From assembly GCF_001513955.1 (NCBI RefSeq), contig NZ_KQ948144.1, positions 750,853-814,852 on the forward strand: a stretch of DNA of 64,000 bases, read 5' to 3'. Below are positions 8,520 through 19,949 of this stretch, in pieces. The stretch comes from Streptomyces pseudovenezuelae (lineage in GTDB: Bacteria > Actinomycetota > Actinomycetes > Streptomycetales > Streptomycetaceae). Position 1 is the stretch's first letter. Every line of letters starts with the position of its first letter. Position numbers and translations under genes: made by a program. The notes beneath the pieces were generated by a model. The model saw only the letters and a program-made list of their open reading frames with translations. It made no database searches and was not told the DNA's origin.

Positions 8520-8956
8520 TGTTGACGATTCATCGTACGCTGACCTAGCGTCATATTCCGGCTACGTTCAGCGCCCGACGGGGCGTCGCTCATCCTTCGA
8601 AAGGATCGCGATCGCATGGTGCAGCCGCGTGACACGCAGGACCAGTGGGTGAACCAGTCGAGTGCCACTCGTCTGAGGCCGGCGTCCCCTCCGGACGCCA
8701 CGGCCATGACGAGAACCGGCCTTCGTCGGCACGGCAGTTGACACCTCTGCATCCCTGCATCGCGCGCTGACCCGCAGCCGCTTTCTCGGCCCTGCTTCCA
8801 TGCCCCCGACCCCCACTTGTGATCCCTGCGCGCCCCGGTGCGGTGATTCCTGTCTCCGCGCCGCCGCTGTGCGTTGGCGCGCCGCTCCGTCGTGCTCGGG
8901 GCGGCGGACCCACCCACCATTCCTGTCATGGATGACGTGCATTCCTGGAGGCATTG
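8520..8956 (+). promoter_or_regulatory. Upstream region of the StrR-like activator gene
   Basis: About 435 bp without a convincing gene. TTGACG at 8522 and TAGCGT at 8546 could be a sigma-70-type promoter reading right (18-bp spacer). A short perfect palindrome, ATCCTTCGAAAGGAT, lies at 8592-8606. The octamer CATTCCTG occurs twice, at 8918 and 8940, exactly 22 bp apart and just before the RBS, which would place two protein contacts on one DNA face. GGAGG at 8947-8951 is the activator's RBS. All regulatory roles here are inferred. Confidence 0.35.
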
Positions 8957-9946
8957 ATGTCCGCAGTATCGGATGAACGACAGGCGTCGACCTTCGAAAT
9001 CGACGTACGCACCCTGCTGCCGGCTGACTCGCCACGTTTCGCGCTCGACCAGGCACACGTACGGGCACTCGCGGAGAGCGAGGTGGAGTTTCCGCCGATC
9101 CTGGTGCACCGGGCGACCCTGCGCGTAGTCGACGGCATGCACCGGGTAAGGGCCACGGAGCTGCGCAACCGGCACACCATCCGCGCACACTGGTTCGAGG
9201 GAGACGAGCACGCGGCCTTCCTGCTCGCCGTGGAGTCCAACACACGGCACGGCCTTCCGCTCTCGAGCGACGAGCGGAAGCGGGCCGCGTTACGGATACT
9301 ACGCACGCACCCCCACTGGTCCGACCGCAGCATCGCCGAGAGGACCGGCTGGAATGCCACCGGCGTGGGTGCGCTGCGCAGGGACATCGCTGACCCGGGC
9401 GCGCGCCCGGACGCGCGTGTCGGCCGTGACGGCCGGGTCCGTCCGTCCACCACGGCGGAGGGACGCCGGGTAGCCGCCGAGGTGATCAGAGAGAACCCGG
9501 CAGCCTCGCTGCGGGAGATCGCCAAGCGGGCCGGGATCTCCGTGGGGACCGTCCGTGACGTGCGCTACCGGCTGGCCCAGGGGCGGCCGGCGGTTCCGGA
9601 CAGTCGCGGGTCCGACGGTCCAGCGGGCCCAGCCGCTCCCACCGCCGCCATGGCGATCGCACCGGACGAAGACCGTCCGGGTAGTGGAGCCGCGCCCGAT
9701 CTCGCTCGCCGCATCACCCTCTTCGACGGTCTCCGCAACGACCCCTCGCTGCGGCTCAGTGAGAGCGGACGGCTTGTCCTGCACCGACTGCACACACAGC
9801 TCCGGACGACCGAGGAATGGAAGCGCCTCGCCCCCACCATCCCCCTGCACGGACGGAGCGCGGTGGCCGACATCCTGTCCGCCTGCGCCGACGACCTCAA
9901 GGGAATGGCTCAGGAACTGCGTTGCGAGGACTCCCTGACCGGTTAG
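8957..9946 (+). CDS. StrR-like (ParB-domain) cluster-situated transcriptional activator
   Basis: A 329-residue protein with a ParB/sulfiredoxin-like N-terminal domain (VEFPPILVHRATLRVVDGMHR, about residues 30-90) and two helix-turn-helix-like regions: RSIAERTGWNATGVGALRRD near residue 120 and SLREIAKRAGISVGTVRDVR near 190. This is the architecture of StrR, NovG and similar antibiotic-cluster activators. By position it matches the activator Sven0913 of the S. venezuelae chloramphenicol cluster (from memory). GGAGG five bases before the ATG sets the start; a TTG three bases earlier is less likely. Codon 112 is TTA, so translation should need the bldA tRNA. Its stop overlaps that of the convergent phosphopantetheinyl transferase gene. 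A probable target site lies at 25130-25158. Confidence 0.85.
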   Translation: MSAVSDERQASTFEIDVRTLLPADSPRFALDQAHVRALAESEVEFPPILVHRATLRVVDGMHRVRATELRNRHTIRAHWFEGDEHAAFLLAVESNTRHGLPLSSDERKRAALRILRTHPHWSDRSIAERTGWNATGVGALRRDIADPGARPDARVGRDGRVRPSTTAEGRRVAAEVIRENPAASLREIAKRAGISVGTVRDVRYRLAQGRPAVPDSRGSDGPAGPAAPTAAMAIAPDEDRPGSGAAPDLARRITLFDGLRNDPSLRLSESGRLVLHRLHTQLRTTEEWKRLAPTIPLHGRSAVADILSACADDLKGMAQELRCEDSLTG

Positions 9947-10683
9947 CGCCGCCCGTACGCGGTGTTGGAGCCAGCCTCCCGCTGGACGTAGGTCATGCCT
10001 CCCTGGTCGGAGGCCGTGACCCTGTGGGCGACGGCGGTGACGACGAGCCGGCGGCCGACCCGCCACCGCCCGTGAAGGATGTGGAGCGGTCGCCCTTCGT
10101 CGTCGTGTCCGGTCCGCAGGAGACGAGCGCGGAAGGTCTGCCGATACGGGTCCAGGATCAGCTCCGCCTCGCGGAAGTCCAGCCAGGTCCCGGTCAGGGG
10201 GAACCATGCCTTGTACACGGACTCCTTCGCACTGAAGAACAGCCGGTCCCAGTGGAGCGTGGGACGAGTGTGGCGCAGTGCCGTCAGGTGGCTGCGCTCG
10301 GCCGGTGACGCGATCCGACGGAGAAGACCCGGCGGCAGTGGCGCGTGGGGCTCGGCGTCGATTCCCAGGGCGGCGACGTCGATCCTCCGGGACACCGCGG
10401 CAGCACGATAGCCATCGCAGTGCGTCATCGAACCCACCACGCCCTCCGGCCAGGTCGGGGCACCTCTCTCGCCCGGGACCATCGGTCCGGCCGGCCGTCC
10501 GAGGCGGGTCAGGGCGACCCGCGCGCAGTGCCGCACGGTGGCGAACTCCCGGCGTCGGCGGTCCTCCGCTCGACTCAGCACGGCCTCCTCCTCCGGAAAG
10601 ATCCAGGCGTCCGGTACGTCGCCGAACTCCTCGGCGGTCAGGGCCGCTTCCGGTACCAGCCCGGTCAGGAGCGTGGGCATCAT
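9943..10683 (-). CDS. 4'-phosphopantetheinyl transferase (Sfp/EntD type)
   Basis: A 246-residue enzyme that should attach phosphopantetheine from CoA to the CmlP carrier domain and the stand-alone ACP. Family motifs are visible in order: GSMTHCDGYRAAAV, the Mg-binding LGIDAEPHAPLP, and the helix WDRLFFSAKESVYKAWFP with the WxxKES-like signature. The start ATG overlaps the TGA of the antiporter gene (ATGA) and has GGAGG seven bases upstream. Gene order matches sven0914, reported as needed for full chloramphenicol production (memory). Its TAA overlaps the TAG of the convergent activator gene. Confidence 0.88.
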   Translation of the reverse strand: MMPTLLTGLVPEAALTAEEFGDVPDAWIFPEEEAVLSRAEDRRRREFATVRHCARVALTRLGRPAGPMVPGERGAPTWPEGVVGSMTHCDGYRAAAVSRRIDVAALGIDAEPHAPLPPGLLRRIASPAERSHLTALRHTRPTLHWDRLFFSAKESVYKAWFPLTGTWLDFREAELILDPYRQTFRARLLRTGHDDEGRPLHILHGRWRVGRRLVVTAVAHRVTASDQGGMTYVQREAGSNTAYGRR

Positions 10684-11999
10684 CGCTTTGCCTCCGTCGG
10701 CTTCCCGTCCACAGGCCGGGCGGGCTCGGTGCGACATGCCGCCGCCTGCCATTCCGCGGCCAGTTCTCGCAGATCCGCGTCGACCATCTGACGTGGGTAG
10801 GCCCAGCGCAGCAGGGGCGCGGTCATGGCGGTGGTGACGAGGGCCATGACCACCATGAGTGAGTACAGATCCGTGTCGAGCAACTCCAGTCGTAGTCCCA
10901 CGCCGAGGATGATGAGTTCGGTGAGACCGCGGGTGTTCATGAGGATGCCCAGTGTCGTCGCCGACCGCCCGGGTCGGCCCGCGACCCGCGCTCCGAGGTA
11001 ACCGCCGCCGAACTTGCCGCCGATCGCGACGAGGAGGATCAGACCCAGCTCGCCGAGTCCGTCCCCGTCCACCGTGCTCAGGTCGACCTTCAGCCCGGCC
11101 ACCGTGAAGTACGCGGGTAGCAACATCCAGGTGATCGTCTCGAACCGGTCGACGACCGCCGCGCGCAGCCGCTCCGTGCCGTCGCGCGGCACGATCGCGC
11201 CGGCGAGGAATGCCCCGAAGATGAAGTGCAGCCCGAACCATTCGCTCAGTGCGCCGGAAACCAGTAGCACCACCGTCAGCACACATAGGGGTGCGGTACC
11301 CGGCCCAGGCTCCCCGTCATCCGCTCCGTGCGGCTCGCGGGTGGCCAGGAACCTGCCGAGGAGCGGCCGTACCACCGCGATCATGACCACCGCGTACGGC
11401 AGGACCAGCAACACCTGCCACGAACTCTGGCTCCCCGTGAAGGTGAGGACGGCCGCCAGCAACAGCCAAGCGACGACGTCCCCGACGGCCGCGCTTGCCA
11501 TGGCCAGCGCACCGACCCTCGTGTGCTGGATGCCGCGGTCGGTGAGGATGCGGGCCAGGACCGGGAAGGCCGTGATGGACATGGCCGCGCCTATGAACAG
11601 CACGAAGCCGAGTTGGTCGCCGACCGCGTGACCGTTCCACAGCCACATCGCCAGCACCACGCCGAGTCCGAACGAGCAGACGATCGAGCCCACGGACACT
11701 CCCAGCGCAGCACGTTTGTTCCCGCGCAGCAGCCGGCTGTCGAGCTCGAGCCCGACGAGGAACATGAACAGCGCGACGCCCAGGTTGCCAAGCGTGCTGA
11801 GCATCGGCCGGACGTCCGAGGGGAGGACGGCGTCTGAAAGAGCGCCGTGGAACAGCGTCGGGCCGAGCAGGATGCCGGCGAGGATCTCCCCGAGGACGGC
11901 CGGCTGGCCGCACCGCTGGGCGAGGCGCCCGAGCACATGCGCGAGCAAGAGGATCAACGCCAGACCGACCATGATCATGGCTGTTTGATGGGTCGTCAT
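10680..11999 (-). CDS. Cation (Na+/H+) proton antiporter, CPA2 type
   Basis: A 439-residue membrane protein of the Kef/NhaS3-type antiporters with about 12-13 helices. Family features include GQPAVLGEILAGILLGPT in the first third, the conserved FLVGLELD helix, a MSITAFPVLARIL segment and GILMNTRGLTELIIL near the C-terminus. The frame is open upstream, but the ATG at 11999 gives the normal N-terminus directly before helix 1. It is coupled to the phosphopantetheinyl transferase gene. It corresponds by position to sven0915 of the S. venezuelae cluster, which was linked to chloramphenicol production. Its exact contribution (pH or ion balance, or indirect export) is unknown. Confidence 0.84.
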   Translation of the reverse strand: MTTHQTAMIMVGLALILLLAHVLGRLAQRCGQPAVLGEILAGILLGPTLFHGALSDAVLPSDVRPMLSTLGNLGVALFMFLVGLELDSRLLRGNKRAALGVSVGSIVCSFGLGVVLAMWLWNGHAVGDQLGFVLFIGAAMSITAFPVLARILTDRGIQHTRVGALAMASAAVGDVVAWLLLAAVLTFTGSQSSWQVLLVLPYAVVMIAVVRPLLGRFLATREPHGADDGEPGPGTAPLCVLTVVLLVSGALSEWFGLHFIFGAFLAGAIVPRDGTERLRAAVVDRFETITWMLLPAYFTVAGLKVDLSTVDGDGLGELGLILLVAIGGKFGGGYLGARVAGRPGRSATTLGILMNTRGLTELIILGVGLRLELLDTDLYSLMVVMALVTTAMTAPLLRWAYPRQMVDADLRELAAEWQAAACRTEPARPVDGKPTEAKR

Positions 12000-12095
12000 G
12001 AACACTCTTTCCGTACAGGGCGATGGGTGCGAGACGATCCGCCGTACCGGTCGGAGACAGCGGAGGGGGCGGGTGGCAGGAGCTGTCGAATCCGT

Positions 12096-12125
12096 TAGAC
12101 ACGGTGATCTGGGCGTTGCTATGTT
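12096..12125 (+). promoter_or_regulatory. Candidate promoter of cmlF
   Basis: TAGACA at 12096-12101 and TATGTT at 12120-12125 are separated by 18 bp, a reasonable sigma-70-type promoter reading toward cmlF. A start point 6-8 bases after the -10 box would fall at or next to the A of an ATG at 12133, making a leaderless transcript. Predicted from sequence only. Confidence 0.42.
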
Positions 12126-12132
12126 GAGAGGC

Positions 12133-12192
12133 ATGTCGAGTCCTGAGGCGGAAAGAAGCGGGCCACCGGTGATCCGGTGGCTGATCGCGTAA
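12133..12192 (+). CDS. Putative leaderless 19-residue leader peptide of cmlF
   Basis: ATG at 12133 opens a 19-codon frame, MSSPEAERSGPPVIRWLIA, ending in TAA at 12190-12192. It has no RBS, but the predicted promoter would start transcription at or beside the ATG, and leaderless translation is common in Streptomyces. A stable hairpin (12163-12180) is formed by its second half. Leader ORFs with hairpins precede many chloramphenicol- and macrolide-inducible resistance genes, where stalled ribosomes free the downstream gene. Whether this one works so is inference; it could equally be a chance frame in a 240-nt 5' leader. Confidence 0.35.
   Translation: MSSPEAERSGPPVIRWLIA
12163..12180 (+). other. 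RNA hairpin within the cmlF leader
   Basis: CCACCGG and CCGGTGG form a perfect 7-bp G+C-rich stem with the 4-base loop TGAT. It overlaps the last third of the putative leader ORF. A ribosome translating or stalling on the ORF would melt or block this stem. Confidence 0.55.
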
Positions 12193-12278
12193 ACCTCTGA
12201 CGACCCTGCTTTCTCCGGCCCCGTCGCCGAGCAGGACGTCGTGCATCCGCCACGGATCAACCGCATCGCGGGATCACG

Positions 12279-12296
12279 CCCGGAACTCTCTCCGGG
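12279..12296 (+). other. Second RNA hairpin in the cmlF leader
   Basis: CCCGGA and TCCGGG pair around the loop ACTCTC, about 80 bases before the cmlF start. With the hairpin at 12163 it could form part of an attenuator, but I see no U-run, so an intrinsic terminator is not supported. Between the hairpins and the gene I see nothing else beyond the small inverted repeat CATGCG-AC-CGCATG at 12305-12318. Confidence 0.35.
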
Positions 12297-12373
12297 GCGT
12301 CTCCCATGCGACCGCATGACCGCCCGTCCATGCGTCGCGTCCCCTCTTTCTGCGATGTAGTTGGAGCATCTTC

Positions 12374-13585
12374 ATGCCATTTGCCATCTACGTTCTCGGG
12401 CTGGCCGTATTCGCCCAGGGAACGTCGGAGTTCATGCTGTCCGGGCTGGTGGAGGACATGGCCACCGACTTCGGTGTGTCCCTCCCCGCCGTCGGTTCGC
12501 TCACCTCGGCCTTCGCCGTCGGCATGATCGTCGGCGCACCGCTGGTCGCGATGCTGAGCCTGCGATGGCCGCGACGCCGAGCCCTGCTCACCTTCCTCAT
12601 CACCTTCCTCCTGGCCCACGTCGTAGGCGCCCTCACCCACAGCTTCGAGGTCCTCTTCGTCACGCGAGTGATCGCCGCACTGGCCAACGCGGGCTTCCTC
12701 GCTGTCGGCCTCGCGACCGCGGCGAGCATGGCAGGACCGCAGGCCAAGGGCCGTGCGACATCGGTGCTCCTGAGCGGTGTCACCCTCGCCCTGATCGCCG
12801 GTGTTCCCCTCGGCGCCGTACTGGGCGAGGTCTGGGGCTGGCGCTCGACCTTCTGGGGTGTCGCGATCGTCTGCACCCCGGCGGTCTTCGCGGTGCTCCG
12901 GTCTGTACCGGCGACGCCCGTAGACCCTGCGGCGCCCAGCGTCCGCCACGAGCTGCGGGCGTTCCGGACGCCCCGGGTGATCATGACACTCGTGCTTGGG
13001 GCGCTGGTCAACGGAGCGACGTTCTGCTCGTTCACGTACCTCACACCTGTCATCACCAACGTGACGGACCTGAGCTCCGGGTGGGTGCCTGCCACTCTGG
13101 CGCTGTTCGGAATCGGGGCCTTCGTCGGGGTCAACGTGGGCGGCCGACTCGCGGACAGCCGTCCCGGCCAGGTGCTGGCGGTCGGTGGTGCGGCGCTTCT
13201 GGTGGGCTGGCTGCTCTTCGCCCTCACGGCCGCGAACCCCGCCGTGGCGCTGATCCTCGCCTTCGTCCAGGGGACATTGTCGTTCTGCGTGGGTTCCACG
13301 TTGATCGCGCAGGCCCTCTACACGGCCTCGGCCGCCCCCACGCTGGCCGGCGGCTTCGCCACCGCCGCGATGAACGTCGGCGCCGCTGCCGGACCCGCCC
13401 TGGGCGGCCTCGCCCTGGGCGCCGACTTCGGTTACCGCTCGCCACTGGTGGTGAGTGCCGTGCTCGTCGCCATCGCCTTGGTCCTGGCGGGGGCTGCCCG
13501 GGCCATCGGCATCACCGGTGGCAAGGGTGACCCCGGCGGCGCCCAGAACCGTCCGGCCGAGCGTCCTCTGGAGGCCCGTTCCTGA
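12374..13585 (+). CDS. cmlF: Chloramphenicol efflux transporter CmlF (MFS, DHA1-type)
   Basis: A 403-residue, 12-helix major facilitator that should expel chloramphenicol and protect the producer. The N-terminus MPFAIYVLGLAVFAQGTSEF is nearly that of the S. lividans/S. coelicolor Cml resistance proteins as I remember them. WPRRRALLTFLITF (loop 2-3), LVNGATFCSFTYLTP and GGRLAD are also shared. GGAG lies eight bases before the ATG. It is transcribed divergently from the antiporter and faces cmlE across a strong terminator. The 5' leader holds a candidate drug-responsive attenuator. Confidence 0.92.
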   Translation: MPFAIYVLGLAVFAQGTSEFMLSGLVEDMATDFGVSLPAVGSLTSAFAVGMIVGAPLVAMLSLRWPRRRALLTFLITFLLAHVVGALTHSFEVLFVTRVIAALANAGFLAVGLATAASMAGPQAKGRATSVLLSGVTLALIAGVPLGAVLGEVWGWRSTFWGVAIVCTPAVFAVLRSVPATPVDPAAPSVRHELRAFRTPRVIMTLVLGALVNGATFCSFTYLTPVITNVTDLSSGWVPATLALFGIGAFVGVNVGGRLADSRPGQVLAVGGAALLVGWLLFALTAANPAVALILAFVQGTLSFCVGSTLIAQALYTASAAPTLAGGFATAAMNVGAAAGPALGGLALGADFGYRSPLVVSAVLVAIALVLAGAARAIGITGGKGDPGGAQNRPAERPLEARS

Positions 13586-13602
13586 CCGCCGCCCCCCGTG
13601 TT

Positions 13603-13639
13603 CCGGTGGCCCGTCCTCCTTGTGAGGATGGGCCACCGG
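13603..13639. terminator. Bidirectional terminator between cmlF and cmlE
   Basis: A long stem, CCGGTGGCCCGTCCTC pairing with GAGGATGGGCCACCGG around a short loop (16 pairs with one G-T wobble), lies between the convergent cmlF and cmlE stop codons. It has no clear T-run on either side but is positioned to end both transcripts, as strong G+C-rich hairpins do in Streptomyces. Confidence 0.78.
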
Positions 13640-13670
13640 CCGTATCCGTGGGGGGACTACGGGAGATGCA

Positions 13671-14849
13671 TCAGAGCAGGGAGAGGAAATGGGAGACCAT
13701 CTCCGCCGACTGCTCGGGGTTCAGACGCGGGTCGCACGTGGACCGGTAGTTCGTGAACCGCGGCGGCTCGTCCCGCTCTGACACGCACTCGGTGACCGGG
13801 TCCGGGGTCAGCTCCAGGTGGAGGCCCGCCGGCCACTGCCCGTGCGCCCGCAACGCTCGGGTGAAGACCGCAATCTCGGCACGCATCGGCTCGATCAACC
13901 GGGTCTTCTGGCCGGACAGCTTCAGCCCGTTGCCGTGCATGGGGTCGCAGAGCCAGACGACCGGCGCGCCGTGGCGGGTGACCGCTTCGACCACCGGCGG
14001 CAGGAGCCTGTCCACGTCCTTCGCGCCGAAGCGCACGATGAACGTCAGCCGTCCCGCAACGCCCTCCGGGTTCAACAACCGGCTCAGGGTGACCGCATCC
14101 TCCGGCGACACCGACGGCCCCAGCTTGACGCCGATCGGGTTGTGCACGGCCTGGGCGAGGGCGACGTGGGCGCCATCGTCCCGGCGCGTCCGCTCGCCGA
14201 TCCATCCGAAGTGGGCCGAACCACTGTACGTACCGTGCACACCCCTTCGTACCAGCGGCCGTTCGTAGGGCAGGAGAAGCAACTCGTGTGAGGTGTAGAC
14301 CCGTTCCAGGACAGGCCGCCCAGACCAGGAGTGCCGGATCTCGTCGAGGACGAACCGCGAGCACGTGTACGCGGTGAGCAGCCGGCGGGGGTCCGGGTTC
14401 CGGGCCGACGGTTCGAACTCGGGCTTGTTCACGGCGTCGCCGCAGTAGCTGGGCAAATTCCGTCGCGAGCCCGAGTCCTCCGTCTCGAAAGGCGAGGAGC
14501 GTGGCTTTCCGTACTGGCCGGCGATACGGCCGACGGCCACTGCGGGCAGCCCGCTGCCGGCACGCATGATCGCGGCGATGCCCTGGAGGTTGTCCACCTT
14601 CTGGCGGACCAGGTCGGGAACGGCCTCGTGGAAGCGTTCGGCGCAGTCACCGCCCTGGATGAGGAGCGCCGACCCGCGGGCGACCAGGTCCATCCCGTTC
14701 ATCAGGTCGATGACCTCGTTCTCGGTGGTGAGCACGGGGAGCCGTGCCAGCTCCCGTTCCACTTCGTCGAGGGCTTCCGGGTCCGGCCAGTAGGGCTGTT
14801 GCGCCGCCGCCCGCCCGGTCAGGGACGCGAGCGTCGTGGTCGCGTGCAT
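13671..14849 (-). CDS. cmlE: Class II DAHP synthase CmlE
   Basis: A 392-residue plant/actinomycete-type 3-deoxy-D-arabino-heptulosonate-7-phosphate synthase, which joins phosphoenolpyruvate and erythrose 4-phosphate at the entry to the shikimate pathway. Class II motifs are clear: ALLIQGGDCAERF (metal-binding Cys), VGRIAGQYGKPRS and WLCDPMHGNG. A cluster copy presumably boosts chorismate supply and may escape normal feedback. GGAGGAG six bases before the ATG sets the start; the open frame continues upstream without family resemblance. It is the last gene of the leftward biosynthetic operon, 80 bp after cmlD. Confidence 0.93.
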   Translation of the reverse strand: MHATTTLASLTGRAAAQQPYWPDPEALDEVERELARLPVLTTENEVIDLMNGMDLVARGSALLIQGGDCAERFHEAVPDLVRQKVDNLQGIAAIMRAGSGLPAVAVGRIAGQYGKPRSSPFETEDSGSRRNLPSYCGDAVNKPEFEPSARNPDPRRLLTAYTCSRFVLDEIRHSWSGRPVLERVYTSHELLLLPYERPLVRRGVHGTYSGSAHFGWIGERTRRDDGAHVALAQAVHNPIGVKLGPSVSPEDAVTLSRLLNPEGVAGRLTFIVRFGAKDVDRLLPPVVEAVTRHGAPVVWLCDPMHGNGLKLSGQKTRLIEPMRAEIAVFTRALRAHGQWPAGLHLELTPDPVTECVSERDEPPRFTNYRSTCDPRLNPEQSAEMVSHFLSLL

Positions 14850-14929
14850 CGTGGTCTCCTCCGCCCTCCACGGAAACGTGCCGGCAGGGCTGTAGTGGGT
14901 GTCGTGCGGGGTGGTCCGGAGGGAGGGTT

Positions 14930-15237
14930 TCAACGCAGGTCCCCGGAGGGCTGGTTCGCCCGACTCATCACCAGGTCCTCGACGCGGCACATCTCCGTGA
15001 TGATCGCGTCGTAGAGGTTCACCAGGAACGTCTCGTCGAGGCCGTGGGTGGCCGCATAGCGGGCAGCCCTCTCCTTGACCAGGTTGACCCGTCCGGGCTG
15101 CATCATCGGGACACCGTGCCGGGATTTGTACCGTGCGATTCGGACGCCGCAGTCGATGCGGCGGCGCAGTGTGTCCAGGAGCGTCCCGTCGAGAGTGTCC
15201 AGTTCCGAACGCAGTCGGTGCAGCTCGTCCTGCTGGG

Positions 15238-15241
<4 letters not shown>
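14930..15241 (-). CDS. cmlD: Chorismate mutase-type 4-amino-4-deoxychorismate mutase CmlD
   Basis: A 103-residue all-helical AroQ-class protein: [20 protein letters not shown] with the active-site arginine, then [16 protein letters not shown] with the conserved lysine. In this cluster the substrate is 4-amino-4-deoxychorismate made by CmlB and the product 4-amino-4-deoxyprephenate, as for PapB in pristinamycin and CmlD in S. venezuelae. Its start codon overlaps the cmlC stop (ATGA). Distinguishing it from a true chorismate mutase rests on cluster context. Confidence 0.9.
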
Positions 15242-19927
<4,686 letters not shown>

Positions 19928-19949
19928 GGGGGCAACGGCTCCGTTCCTG

